A stretch of 64,000 nt of DNA from Salipaludibacillus daqingensis. GTDB taxonomy: Bacteria > Bacillota > Bacilli > Bacillales > Salisediminibacteriaceae. Under the pieces are notes generated by a model. That model did not search any database. It worked only from the letters and a program-made list of their open reading frames with translations, and was not told the DNA's origin. The position numbers and the translations under genes were made by a program. Each line of letters opens with the position of its first letter. Position 1 is the first letter of the stretch. The stretch is taken from positions 310,001 through 374,000 of the forward strand of contig NZ_JARZHF010000004.1 in the NCBI RefSeq assembly GCF_029891575.1. The letters are read 5' to 3'. Positions 42,500-52,029 of the stretch are shown here, in pieces.

Positions 42500-43061
42500 G
42501 TAGAAAGTGTAGTTTCCTATGATGATTTGAGATTATCTAGATGCCTCTACAATCAACAATATTTAGGTTATGTTAATCAAAATAGAAACTACAATATCCT
42601 TTGATTACCGATAGTGCGTTACCATATTGTGACCAAAGAGTAAGATGTAGTAGCTTTGCCAACTTTTAAATACTTAGTCTATAATATAGTTTTATTTCTA
42701 CATTCGACACGACTGGTGTACTGACTATAGATAACAAAAACTAAAGATGTAAGTAGTGTTCACCTAAATATGAGCAATAATAATAATTAAATGAATGAAT
42801 CATAATTTATTATAATATGATTGTATTAGTTTCAAATTAAATAGTTAAAATATAAAGTAACTGTTAGGATTTATGAAAATAGTGATTAATATTACATTAC
42901 TTTCTAAAACAGTCCAGAAAACCACTATATACAATATAAATTAATTTTTCCAAAAGATACTAACTTAAAATTAGAATGATAATATTCTAGCCAAGAATAT
43001 ATGGAGTATTAGAAAAATTCACATGTTAAATAATCGTTCTATTAGGGTAAGGAGTGAAAAA
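42500..43061. other. AT-rich region without clear genes
   Basis: No ORF with a ribosome site is seen. The 13-mer AGTGTTCACCTAA at 42755-42767 recurs at 48179-48191 on the other side of the nuclease/helicase pair. Confidence 0.45.
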
Positions 43062-43307
43062 ATGGAACAACCGAAAGTAAAAGTTTTTGGGCAAGTATAT
43101 AATGTAATTGTAATTGAGTTTGATAAAAAATCAGGTCAAATAACAAAAATTGTGTATCAAGTAAGTGAACACCAGAACAAAACAATATTTAGAAGTAAAG
43201 ATATGATAACCAAATCATTAACATCTAAATTTAAAATTCAAGGGTTAACACCTCACCCTTATTATAATTATGCATATGCACCTCAACTAGAATGTTTGCT
43301 TGTCTAA
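43062..43307 (+). CDS. Small hypothetical protein
   Basis: A protein of 81 residues starting MEQPKVKVFGQVYNVIVIEF, with an AAGGAG site 7 bases upstream. It is basic, beta-rich in prediction, with an aromatic end (HPYYNYAYAPQLE). No family recognised. It sits next to the convergent nuclease/helicase pair. Confidence 0.6.
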   Translation: MEQPKVKVFGQVYNVIVIEFDKKSGQITKIVYQVSEHQNKTIFRSKDMITKSLTSKFKIQGLTPHPYYNYAYAPQLECLLV

Positions 43308-43318
43308 AGTAATGACAG

Positions 43319-43343
43319 AATCTCGCAAAGTCTTTGCGAGATT
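43319..43343. terminator. Perfect hairpin between the small gene and the helicase gene
   Basis: AATCTCGCAAAG pairs perfectly with CTTTGCGAGATT around a single T. No T run follows, so it may be a terminator for either strand or another structural site. Confidence 0.6.
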
Positions 43344-43438
43344 AATGAAACAGTTTAAGGAAAATCTATAATGCAATTATTGTTAAGATTAATTAAAAAT
43401 ATTTATAGCCATCTGAAAAGCAAGTTAAGAGAATAATT

Positions 43439-45514
43439 TTATGTTTTTAAATTTTTTTCAAACGGATGAATTTCGCCGAATATTCCCTTTATTCCATTTT
43501 CAAAGTTTGATACATCATCAATATATAAAATTCGCAAGTTTCTAATAGCCCTAGAACAAGAAACGTATAGTAGATTTTGTGTTTGTTCAAATTTTTGTTT
43601 ATCCCTATCTTCTAAATCACCCGAATTTGCTATATTTTCAAAAAAGTGATTAAAATAATTTCGGTTCAATCCAAAGGCATTCTCCATAATAATTATAACA
43701 TTATCAAACTCAAGCCCTTTTGTACCATGGTATGTATGATAAATAACTTTCTCCACTTGTTTTTCAGAGATAAATTTATACCATACCTCATACTCATCAA
43801 TATTTATTTTTAGTAATTTTTCTATAGTATTGTTTGCATGCTCAACATCATCGTCCGATTTATTGTTGAATAATCTTTCAATAAGATAATTACTAAATAG
43901 TTCATGTGTGATTCCTTCAAATCCCAATGTCCAATCTACTAATTTTTTATATTTATTATTATTGTTGTTGTTGTTATATATAGCTGACATTGATACTATA
44001 TACTCTCCTAACGTTTTCCCCTCAACTTGATTTAAAGTATTAACTAATTCTTTTAATTCTTCTAACTTCATATCTTCAAAAAAGTTACTTCTAGGTAATA
44101 TATCAATGACCGGAGTGTTTATATTCTTGAGGTTATTGTATAATCTAATAATATTAAAAAGTAACTTTGGGATCTCACCAAGCTTATATAAATCATTACT
44201 TAAAAGTTCCGTATTAAGTTGATTATATTTAAGCCCTTTATATTTATCAGTCTCTTTAAAAGCTTCATATATATTCTCAAACCCACTATATTGTGCAACT
44301 GTCTTATTCGTTAATACAAGGCAATGCAATTGATTTTTTTCTGTTATATCCCATTCCTCTATATACTTGTTTATAAATTCCCTAACATCAACCTGAGTTC
44401 CTTCATAAAACTTTACACTACCACCTTCACAATCATCATAAATGGATCTTTGTTCAATTTCATCATTTCTTATTTTATTTATAACCTCAATAACCTCTTT
44501 CGTAGACCTTCTATTAAACTCTTTAATAATATAATTTAAATCTGAGTGAATTTCTGTTATTTTACTTCCTACACCTTTATCATAAATATTTTGAGCAGTA
44601 TCCCCAAAATATCCAATTAAACTCTTATGACCAATATTTTTTGCATACTTTTCTAAATAACTCATTATTGACACGACTGTTTGATCAGTATCCTGATACT
44701 CATCAATAAAAATTAGAGGATATTTATCTACGATTATCTGTTTTAATAGGTCATACCTTTCGATAATTTTCAAACCATAATCTAACAAGGTATCATGGCT
44801 AATTTGCATATTATGAAGTAGGTCACTATTATAAATAGAATTGTATTCTACAGATTCATATCCTTTTTCATTTGATTTTATATTTTTATAACATTTGTAA
44901 TAATTTTCTACTTTGTAAACAGTGCTGACTATTTTTCTAAAATGGCTAACGTTTCTAAGTATATCAGAGTATTCTTTTAATAGAGGATGGAACACCTCTT
45001 TCAATGGTGCTGCTTTAACACTATAATTTTGATAAAAAAGATCCTTATTCTCGATCATAATTTTTTTAAAGTTTTCTTTTTGTGTAGTATCTAATTGTTG
45101 ATATTTTCGATATTCTTCACCAAACTTCAATTTCTGATTTAAACTATAAATCTCTTCTCTTAATTTTTCTGTATGGATTTCTACTAATTCTTTCTGATAA
45201 AATCTTATAAGCTCCCATACTCTTTCATGTATTGTAGAAACTAAAACTAAATCAGTGTTACCAAGCCTTTCTTTAACTTCTCTAGTAGCAACATTTGTAT
45301 ATGTAATACAAATTACCTTTTGATTGTGTTTCTTTAAAATTCTTTCGTAATTTCTTATTACATATTTTAAACTCTCAATAAGAGCATATGTTTTTCCAGA
45401 ACCCGCACCAGCATTAAAAATGAAACTTTCACTCTTATCGATGGAATTAAAGATTGCTTTTAATGACTTCTGTTCCTTTTGTTTATTTAGTGTAGATATT
45501 TTCAATAAATTCAT
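43439..45514 (-). CDS. UvrD/Rep-like helicase of a Gabija-like defence pair (GajB-like)
   Basis: A superfamily 1 helicase of 691 residues: Walker A FIFNAGAGSGKTYALIES near residue 40, motif Ia VICITYTNVATREV, Walker B with LIFIDEYQDTDQ, QNIYD, and the late motifs VYHTYHGTKGLEFDNVII and LYVSCSRAI. In Gabija, GajB is such a helicase encoded right after the GajA nuclease; here it starts 2 bases after that gene. It is longer than typical GajB (about 500 residues). ATG at 45514 has GGAGG upstream. It is very AT-rich compared with the nearby hsd genes. Confidence 0.82.
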   Translation of the reverse strand: MNLLKISTLNKQKEQKSLKAIFNSIDKSESFIFNAGAGSGKTYALIESLKYVIRNYERILKKHNQKVICITYTNVATREVKERLGNTDLVLVSTIHERVWELIRFYQKELVEIHTEKLREEIYSLNQKLKFGEEYRKYQQLDTTQKENFKKIMIENKDLFYQNYSVKAAPLKEVFHPLLKEYSDILRNVSHFRKIVSTVYKVENYYKCYKNIKSNEKGYESVEYNSIYNSDLLHNMQISHDTLLDYGLKIIERYDLLKQIIVDKYPLIFIDEYQDTDQTVVSIMSYLEKYAKNIGHKSLIGYFGDTAQNIYDKGVGSKITEIHSDLNYIIKEFNRRSTKEVIEVINKIRNDEIEQRSIYDDCEGGSVKFYEGTQVDVREFINKYIEEWDITEKNQLHCLVLTNKTVAQYSGFENIYEAFKETDKYKGLKYNQLNTELLSNDLYKLGEIPKLLFNIIRLYNNLKNINTPVIDILPRSNFFEDMKLEELKELVNTLNQVEGKTLGEYIVSMSAIYNNNNNNNKYKKLVDWTLGFEGITHELFSNYLIERLFNNKSDDDVEHANNTIEKLLKINIDEYEVWYKFISEKQVEKVIYHTYHGTKGLEFDNVIIIMENAFGLNRNYFNHFFENIANSGDLEDRDKQKFEQTQNLLYVSCSRAIRNLRILYIDDVSNFENGIKGIFGEIHPFEKNLKT

Positions 45515-45516
45515 TA

Positions 45517-47574
45517 TTATTCCTCCTCTCCTAATTTTCTGAGTAACCACGTAAGCCCTTTTTCTATATATTCTGGCAACGAAGGAAACCTTTCATCTTC
45601 AGTTTCAATTATAAGCTGATATAATAATGTATTAGCAAAATCACTTTTATTATTAGTTAACTTTCTTTGAAGTAAAAAAGAACTTTCCTTAACGTTCCTA
45701 AATCTTTTATTTTTTTTTATTATATTTTTATAAATGTCTGGTTTAATTTTCAATAAAACTCTATTTAAAATTAAATTGTTATAGTTGGTTAAAATAAAAG
45801 CTTCTTCAAAACTTGTTGCATAATACCCTTCAATTTTATCCTGATATGTAATATACATGTTATTAATGTTAAAATTATTGTCTTGTAATGTACCTAATTT
45901 ATAATCACCATTATACTTTTTAATTGTTTCATTTGTTGTAACTCTGTCTTTCAAGTCACATATCTGTTTAAATCCTTTCTTTTCTTCCTCATTTCTTTTA
46001 ATATCTAGATCGGTAATAATTAAAGCAGGTACTTTTAAAATGCTAATCAGATCGTGATAAACTAAACCGTGAGCGCCATCAATGTTAAAGATTGATATAT
46101 AGTATTTATTGAGCTTTTCATTATTATCAATATAAAATTTAAGGAGAGTTTCTTCAGTCATTCCTTCAACAAAAATAATAGCATCTGAAAAAAATAATTC
46201 TGATACTTTATATTTAATATGCTTTTTAAGAAATTCAAGATCATTCTTCCTTTCAATACCTCCTTTTTTACTTTTGGGGATAATTGTGTCATCCTGCAAA
46301 TTCACTACATTTGTATGATTATCTTTTATTGATATGTAATTTATATTATTAAAAGTATTACCACTATGTATTTTACTGTTCAGTATATGTGATGAATGTG
46401 TTGTAATTATCAACTGACTATTTACGTTCTTGTTCCTATCTTTCAATAGAGAAGCAATGGCTTCATTTATATTTTTAATAAATAACTCTTGCATTTGCGG
46501 ATGCATAAAAGTTTCAGGCTCTTCAATTGAAATAATATTAACTTTACTATTAAAAGAATTTTCAGGATATTTCTCCATATAGTCAATTAGATCCGCTATT
46601 ATCATCATCAATTTTGTATAACCTAATCCAAATTGATTTTCAGGTATATTCATACCACGCTCGACATATTCATATTTGATTAAAGTATTCATCATCTTTT
46701 GAAAATTTAAATCTGCACTTAAAAGTACTTGAAGTTTTTCATTTGATTCGATTTCTCCTAAAGACTCATTTAAACCATTTGTATGTTTTTCACTTATTAA
46801 CCTTGTAAGATCATTATTAATATCACTTATTTTAGAATTGATTTCATTTTCTTCATTCCCAAGTAGTGTATTATAACGATATTCTATTATTTTACTAAAT
46901 GCTTTAGAAAGTGACTTTTCACTTTCAATATTATTTGCTTTAATTGGCCTCAACTCAATTAGATTTCTTAACTTAAAATTCTCAATTTTATTTAGATCTC
47001 TATTGTAGTAGTTAATATTAAAACTTGAACTATTAATTAGATCCAGAAAACCTCTAAAACGAACTGTTTGATTATGTTTTTTTTCTAACAATTTTCTAAC
47101 ATTGCTAATAAATACTTCTTCATCTTCCAATTCTACATTTACTATTATATTTAATTCCGAATTATTAATATCATCTAATCTCATAAAGTGTACTATATTA
47201 GTTATTAGATCATTGTTAGCATCTTCAATCCCAATATCAATGTTAAATTGCAGATAAGGGGTATTAATTTTTTCACTTGATCTATCTCCATTAAATATTT
47301 CATCATAATATTCAAGTAGTTTTTTTAAATATGTGAAATTAAAATCATTTGCTTTAAATGCATCTTTATTATGGTTTATAAGGTTATCTAATGCTTTGAC
47401 GATAGTAGTTTTTCCACCGTTATTCTTCCCGACAATTAACGTAGTTGTGGGAGCTATATTTAATTTCTTTTCGTTTTGTTGCTTTTGATAACTTTTGGCA
47501 TCAACAAATTTTACCTTGTTATTTTCTATTCCAAATTTTCTGAAGTTTTTAATCATTAAACTTTTCAAATACAT
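45517..47574 (-). CDS. OLD-family ATP-dependent nuclease of a Gabija-like pair (GajA-like)
   Basis: A protein of 685 residues. An N-terminal ABC-type ATPase has Walker A TLIVGKNNGGKTTIVKAL near residue 45 and the late IISIEEPETFMHPQMQ (signature and Walker B region), with TTHSSHILN. A C-terminal TOPRIM nuclease follows: AIIFVEGMTEETLL with the metal Glu, and LIITDLDIKRN with its Asp pair. This is the GajA architecture; GajA senses nucleotides and nicks DNA. It is somewhat longer than standard GajA (about 580). GGAGG precedes the ATG. Other OLD/UvrD pairs exist, so Gabija-like is used. Confidence 0.85.
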   Translation of the reverse strand: MYLKSLMIKNFRKFGIENNKVKFVDAKSYQKQQNEKKLNIAPTTTLIVGKNNGGKTTIVKALDNLINHNKDAFKANDFNFTYLKKLLEYYDEIFNGDRSSEKINTPYLQFNIDIGIEDANNDLITNIVHFMRLDDINNSELNIIVNVELEDEEVFISNVRKLLEKKHNQTVRFRGFLDLINSSSFNINYYNRDLNKIENFKLRNLIELRPIKANNIESEKSLSKAFSKIIEYRYNTLLGNEENEINSKISDINNDLTRLISEKHTNGLNESLGEIESNEKLQVLLSADLNFQKMMNTLIKYEYVERGMNIPENQFGLGYTKLMMIIADLIDYMEKYPENSFNSKVNIISIEEPETFMHPQMQELFIKNINEAIASLLKDRNKNVNSQLIITTHSSHILNSKIHSGNTFNNINYISIKDNHTNVVNLQDDTIIPKSKKGGIERKNDLEFLKKHIKYKVSELFFSDAIIFVEGMTEETLLKFYIDNNEKLNKYYISIFNIDGAHGLVYHDLISILKVPALIITDLDIKRNEEEKKGFKQICDLKDRVTTNETIKKYNGDYKLGTLQDNNFNINNMYITYQDKIEGYYATSFEEAFILTNYNNLILNRVLLKIKPDIYKNIIKKNKRFRNVKESSFLLQRKLTNNKSDFANTLLYQLIIETEDERFPSLPEYIEKGLTWLLRKLGEEE

Positions 47575-48238
47575 AATATTGCCTCCATTTTTTAGTAATT
47601 TTCAATATATTTATTATCTTGTATTACTTTTATCAACTACTTAAATTTTTTTCTCTAGAACTTCAATTCAGTATTTAGCTTTTTCATTCATACTTCTAAT
47701 TTACTAGACTACTTCCCTTATAAACTGCAGTTCAAGTATAATTTTCGACTAAATAATGTAAAATCCCTCCTTTTTATAAAAAAGAAACTACCAAATTCTT
47801 AAAAATCCTACTTTTTCTTTTATAACAATCATTAAAGAAGAGTGAAACCTTCCCAGCTTGTCAGGTAAAAACAAGACTAGTTCACTCTTTTAGGACAAAA
47901 ATTATTCAAGCAGACCTCATAACTGGAAAGGTAGTGAACCTTTATTTGCCCATACGTCGGTACCTTTGCTGAGCGTATCGTCATAAGTTGTTGAAAAGAA
48001 GCTAGTCTGTTTAAGTTTGTATCAACGACAACAGTCATGCTAGAGCAGGAAAAAAAGAGAGCTCCTTGAACTCTCTTTTAATCTCTCTCTTATTATTTTT
48101 TCGCTCCAAATCCCAACATTCTCTATATGACTAGAGCTAACTGTAGACAAAGAGATAATAAATATGTGTAGATGTTGCAGTGTTCACCTAACTATAATTA
48201 CAAATATAAAATCCTTAAGCTTTGATGACCTATTCATC
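47575..48238. other. Intergenic region between defence genes, possible decayed ORF
   Basis: No intact gene is visible in these 664 bases. A stretch near 47880-48010 reads as a short minus-strand frame (TTYDDTLSKGTDVWANKG) that may be a decayed gene. The 13-mer direct repeat copy is at 48179-48191. Confidence 0.4.
48051..48080 (-). terminator. Terminator downstream of the HNH gene
   Basis: AAAAGAGAG pairs with CTCTCTTTT around a 9-base loop; the minus strand continues into a T run. It lies about 160 bases after the HNH stop. Confidence 0.65.
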
Positions 48239-49780
48239 CTAATTGCTGACATGTTTATACCGTCTTCCTTTCATTATATCACTAACTAATTGACGACTAA
48301 TTCCAAAATCTTTAGCAATCATTTTTAAACCTTCTATTCTCCCTCTAGAACGAATTTCTAATATGTCACGTTCTGATAATCTTCCTAATTTAGTTTTTCC
48401 AGCTGGTAGTGGAGATAAATCCTTAAAGCGTGATTTCGAATGACCTAAACTGCCTCTTCTAATAGCTGAAATGATACTGGTACTTACCTTAAATTTTTTA
48501 GCTAGGATTGTACCAAATGCACCATCTATAAGTTCTTTTCTTATTGTTAAAACCTGTTTTTCATCTAATTTAGTATTACGTGGCTTTACTTTTGAGAGTG
48601 CAAGATGTTTATACGACTTACCATTTACAAGGTTTTCAATAGTGCTTCCACTAACTCCTAAATCTTGAGCAATTCTTCTGCATGATTCACCGCTTTTTCT
48701 TCTTTCCCATGCAGAAATGGCTTGCGAATCAGTAAGTGCATTTCTTTTTCTCCTAGGTAGTTTTTTGCTTTTGTTTTGTACGGATTCCATATTAGTATTA
48801 TTACGTTGTAAAAAATCAAAGAATTGTTCGGGAGTGTTGTTATCCTTTGTATAAATACTATGGAATTCTTCATGTACATGCTTTTCAAGAGGAACTCCAA
48901 GAGGATATCTGTAGTGTATTTCTAAGCATTTAACTGACATAGCTTTTAATTGATCATTAGAATATTCACTTATTGATTCATACAACTGGTACTTTAATTC
49001 GATAAGTACTTCAAGGACTATACTTTGAAAACTATACAGATGATGAATAATTATATTAGAATCGGCGCCTGTAATTATACATTTTTCTCCATAATATGCT
49101 AGGCTATCCCTTTTCCAGTTATTAATATAGCGCCTTAAATAAGTGGACAATGTTGATATTCCCCCTTTCCAGTTAGGGTGATTTTCTCCATGTATGCGTT
49201 TTTCTTCCCAACATTTACCGCACCTATCACCTGAGTTATTAAACTTATCAAATTGTACAAAATAATCGTGATATTCCGGACACTTCAGGTGTAACGTTTC
49301 ATGAACACCCTGATAGCTTTCAGATATAAGTTTATACCCTTCATTCTCTATGTTCGTTCGAACTTCATTTAAGCTGTACCTTGTATTTCTTCTTCCACCA
49401 CAATCTGTACACCTCCTCCCCCGATTTTTAAAATTATCAAATGTAGTTGGATAATGGTGTCCATCGGGACAAATTAGTAAAAGCCCAGCTTTTGTTCCTC
49501 TATAATTGGATTCTGAATGTAATTTATACCCGAACTGAGAAATATACTCTTCAACGTATTCTTGAGTATGTGGTTTGTTAATATCACAACATTCAGAGCA
49601 CCTTGAACCTCGTTTACCATTAGACTTATCTTGGAATGCATTAAAGCTAACAGGATAATCGTGCCCATTCGGACAAATTGTAAGTAGTTTGGTTTTAGCA
49701 TTTTGATATCGAATAGATTTCAATAGATAACCTCTATCATTAAAATACTCTTTAATATATTCATAATTGTGGGGGTGCAT
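48239..49780 (-). CDS. Modular zinc-ribbon/HNH/HTH endonuclease-like protein
   Basis: A protein of 513 residues in three blocks. Residues about 30-185 hold three copies of a zinc ribbon patterned CP-GH-Y-F-F-RC-C (LLTICPNGHDYPVSF, LLLICPDGHHYPTTF, LHLKCPEYHDYFVQF). Residues about 190-250 are an HNH-type nuclease (GENHPNWKGGIS, KCIITGADSNIIIHHL). Residues about 340-513 carry three helix-turn-helix units (RRIAQDLGVSGSTIENLVNG, KKFKVSTSIISAIRRG, KMIAKDFGISRQLVSDIMKG). This resembles homing endonucleases with repeated DNA-binding parts. Whether it is selfish or defensive is unknown. It is a single-gene unit. Confidence 0.65.
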   Translation of the reverse strand: MHPHNYEYIKEYFNDRGYLLKSIRYQNAKTKLLTICPNGHDYPVSFNAFQDKSNGKRGSRCSECCDINKPHTQEYVEEYISQFGYKLHSESNYRGTKAGLLLICPDGHHYPTTFDNFKNRGRRCTDCGGRRNTRYSLNEVRTNIENEGYKLISESYQGVHETLHLKCPEYHDYFVQFDKFNNSGDRCGKCWEEKRIHGENHPNWKGGISTLSTYLRRYINNWKRDSLAYYGEKCIITGADSNIIIHHLYSFQSIVLEVLIELKYQLYESISEYSNDQLKAMSVKCLEIHYRYPLGVPLEKHVHEEFHSIYTKDNNTPEQFFDFLQRNNTNMESVQNKSKKLPRRKRNALTDSQAISAWERRKSGESCRRIAQDLGVSGSTIENLVNGKSYKHLALSKVKPRNTKLDEKQVLTIRKELIDGAFGTILAKKFKVSTSIISAIRRGSLGHSKSRFKDLSPLPAGKTKLGRLSERDILEIRSRGRIEGLKMIAKDFGISRQLVSDIMKGRRYKHVSN

Positions 49781-49856
49781 TTTTATCTTTTCCTTTTAAT
49801 ATTTTTACACTTAATATCCCCATTCAACTAAGAAAAAATACAATCTAACTATTTAT

Positions 49857-49890
49857 AAAAGGACGACGTATAAATAAACGTCGTCCTTTT
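49857..49890. terminator. Strong bidirectional terminator
   Basis: AAAAGGACGACGT pairs perfectly with ACGTCGTCCTTTT around an 8-base loop, with T on both strands. It separates the HNH gene from the decayed nuclease gene. Confidence 0.88.
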
Positions 49891-49952
49891 ATTAGCCCTT
49901 ACCTCTAACGAGTAACTATTGCAATAATTTTTATTTTTGATGTTTCTTTTTA

Positions 49953-50643
49953 CTAGTAATACATTAAAATAAAAAATATATAAAGCTTTATATCCATCAC
50001 ATAAGCCTTTACCTGAATACCTTCTTTTGACAATTCTTTTGCTTACTTATCAAACTTATCCCTCGCCTCATTTAAATTGATTTTTGGAAGTGTTCTTTTT
50101 CTATTTTCATCTTTCCAATCATCACTATAAAACCATCCAACAAGATATAGTCCATGTCTACAAGTATTATCATTCAAGTAACGATTCACGAGTTGTGTTT
50201 CCATTGCTTTGTTTAATTCTGGGTGCCAATTACCTTTCAATTCAATAACAACACTAATCTCCTGTATCTCATCTTTACTGATACCACTTGCTACAGCATT
50301 AACTTGTATATCTGTTCTCTGTCCTTTGATCCCCCCCATGACTTCTGCGAATTTCTACTTCTCTGTTAACTACCACATGCTCGAAGATCAATAATTAAAG
50401 TTTGCTCATTGTTGATATAGGCTTCTTGTTCTTTCTTCATTGCATATGTTTTACCTGCTCCAGGCTCTCCTAATAACACTAGACATTTCATGTAAGAAAT
50501 TGAGGCAAACGTAACTACGTCAGAATTATAAATCCCCCCCCCCATTCTGACTCTGGATTATAGAGAAATCCTTCTCTTGTTAAATTGATATTGCCCTCCC
50601 TAGAACACCAAAATCGAATCCAAGGATAGATTAATTCACTCAA
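49953..50643 (-). pseudogene. Decayed ATPase/PD-(D/E)xK nuclease gene with poly-G frameshifts
   Basis: Pieces of one protein lie in different frames: SELIYPWIRFWCSREG, a P-loop LVLLGEPGAGKTYAMKKEQE, NREVEIRRSHGG, and a nuclease-like end RTDIQVNAV...ISVVIELKGNWHPELNK (Asp, Glu-x-Lys pattern) with RHGLYLVGWFYS. Breaks are a run of ten G (50534-50543; eight or eleven would be in frame), seven G (50331-50337; six would be in frame), an internal deletion after LIIDLRA, and TAA for a Gln codon (50045-50043) with open frame after it. It resembles an ATPase with an Mrr/REase-type effector domain as found in defence systems. TTG start follows GGGGGGAG. Confidence 0.65.
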
Positions 50644-51068
50644 CGATCTCCCCCCTTAACTTTTATACTTAGTATGTAATAAATTAATTTCACCTATAAA
50701 ACAAAAGCTGTTGCTACCAATATATCACAATATTTTCACAACAATACTTAATCGAAAATTTAATGATTTCATTGTGTTGAATTGTAAATCAGCCTTATTT
50801 TTGAAATAACGAGAGAATACCTTCAAAATTATTCGATTTATAGACCTCAGAGGCACATAGATTAATAGCAATTACCCTTGTTTGATTAGAATCGCTCGAG
50901 AACTCGTTTCCTATATTAAAGCATTATCAGTACAATAAAACTATGAACAGCTAAGCAAAATTACACCGGTGTAAAGGGGTTCATATAAAAAGCTTGTAAA
51001 TAAATAACTTGATGAATAGTGATTAATCTGACGAAAATATAGAATCTAAGAAATGAAGGTGTGTTCTA
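50644..51068. promoter_or_regulatory. Upstream region of the rep operon with perfect palindrome
   Basis: No gene is seen in these 425 bases. TTACACCGGTGTAA at 50961-50974 is a perfect 14-base palindrome 95 bases before rep; it could be an operator or part of a replication origin. Confidence 0.5.
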
Positions 51069-51839
51069 ATGAATCAATATACAAAAGCTGTCTTTAGTAG
51101 TAATTACGTCGAAGTCACCCAACAATCACAACAACCGATTATAGGAAGAAGCTCTTCTGGTGGTCGTAAGTCTTTCTCTACCCAGAGTACTGAAAATTAT
51201 GAAGCAAACTTAAAAACTAGTATCCGACGTGCTAAGAAAAAAATACGCCGCTTACTGGAATGCAACTTCACAGACTCTTATACCTTCCTAACACTTACAT
51301 TCAAGTCTACTGGAGAGATAGATATTACCGATATTAAGAGCTGTGCCAAAAAGTTTAGCGCTTTTAAGAAAAGGCTTTCTTACTATTTAGATAAGCATAA
51401 CTTGCCCAAGTTCCAGTATATAGGTGTAACAGAATTTCAGGATGAAAGTAGACAAGGAGCTATTCACTACCATCTTGTCTGTAACTTATTAGATATTCCA
51501 ACTGAAACCATACAAGAGCTTTGGATATATGGATTTATCTACAAGTCGCCTGCTACACCTGATCCTACGAATAATGAAAAAATGGCCTACTATTTAAACA
51601 AAGGGATTCATGATCACCGACTTAATGGTAATAAAAGATATTTTCATTCACAGGGACTCAAACAACCAATTCCTTTAGATATTAAAGACTCTGCAGAGTT
51701 TCACAAAGTCCTTGATAAATGTGAACCATGGCTAACACAAAACGAGGCCTATCACTCCCCATATACGGGTGAGACGAGATATGACACCTACTATGTTAAA
51801 AACGTTAAGGAGCTGATCGAATATGCGCAAGAACAATGA
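51069..51839 (+). CDS. HUH-type rolling-circle replication initiator (Rep)
   Basis: A protein of 256 residues. The fold markers are a strand SYTFLTLTF near residue 75, the E of YIGVTEFQDES, the metal-binding HxH in GAIHYHLVC (near residue 140), and a Tyr helix MAYYLNKGI near residue 178. This is the rolling-circle replication-associated pattern (G2P/ORF2-like). It would nick an origin on the element. First gene of a three-gene operon; the next gene overlaps it by 17 bases. A GGTGTG-type site precedes the ATG. Confidence 0.8.
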   Translation: MNQYTKAVFSSNYVEVTQQSQQPIIGRSSSGGRKSFSTQSTENYEANLKTSIRRAKKKIRRLLECNFTDSYTFLTLTFKSTGEIDITDIKSCAKKFSAFKKRLSYYLDKHNLPKFQYIGVTEFQDESRQGAIHYHLVCNLLDIPTETIQELWIYGFIYKSPATPDPTNNEKMAYYLNKGIHDHRLNGNKRYFHSQGLKQPIPLDIKDSAEFHKVLDKCEPWLTQNEAYHSPYTGETRYDTYYVKNVKELIEYAQEQ

Positions 51840-52029
51840 TGATTATCCAGACATTCTAAATGTTTCAGATATTCAACAACTACTAGGAATCGGCAGAAAG
51901 CAGGCTTACGAACTGGTCCATTCAGGAGAATTCAACGTGACTAGAATTGGTACACGTCTTAAAGTGTCCAAAAAAAACTTACTTAATTGGATTGAAGGGG
52001 GAAACTATCATGAAGAAGAAACATACTAA
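51823..52029 (+). CDS. Excisionase-like HTH protein (paralogue of the one at 62742)
   Basis: A protein of 68 residues with a winged MerR-like excisionase fold: DILNVSDIQQLLGIGRKQAY and TRIGTRLKVSKKNLLNW. The gene at 62742 encodes a clear paralogue (EVLNVNDIQEILGIGRRQSY), which precedes an integrase. AAGGAG lies 10 bases before its ATG inside rep. It may regulate rep or act in excision. Confidence 0.78.
   Translation: MRKNNDDYPDILNVSDIQQLLGIGRKQAYELVHSGEFNVTRIGTRLKVSKKNLLNWIEGGNYHEEETY

Noticed and set aside
47880-48010. Insertion-sequence remnant
   Set aside because: A short minus-strand frame is visible, but I see no transposase motif, terminal inverted repeats or target duplication.
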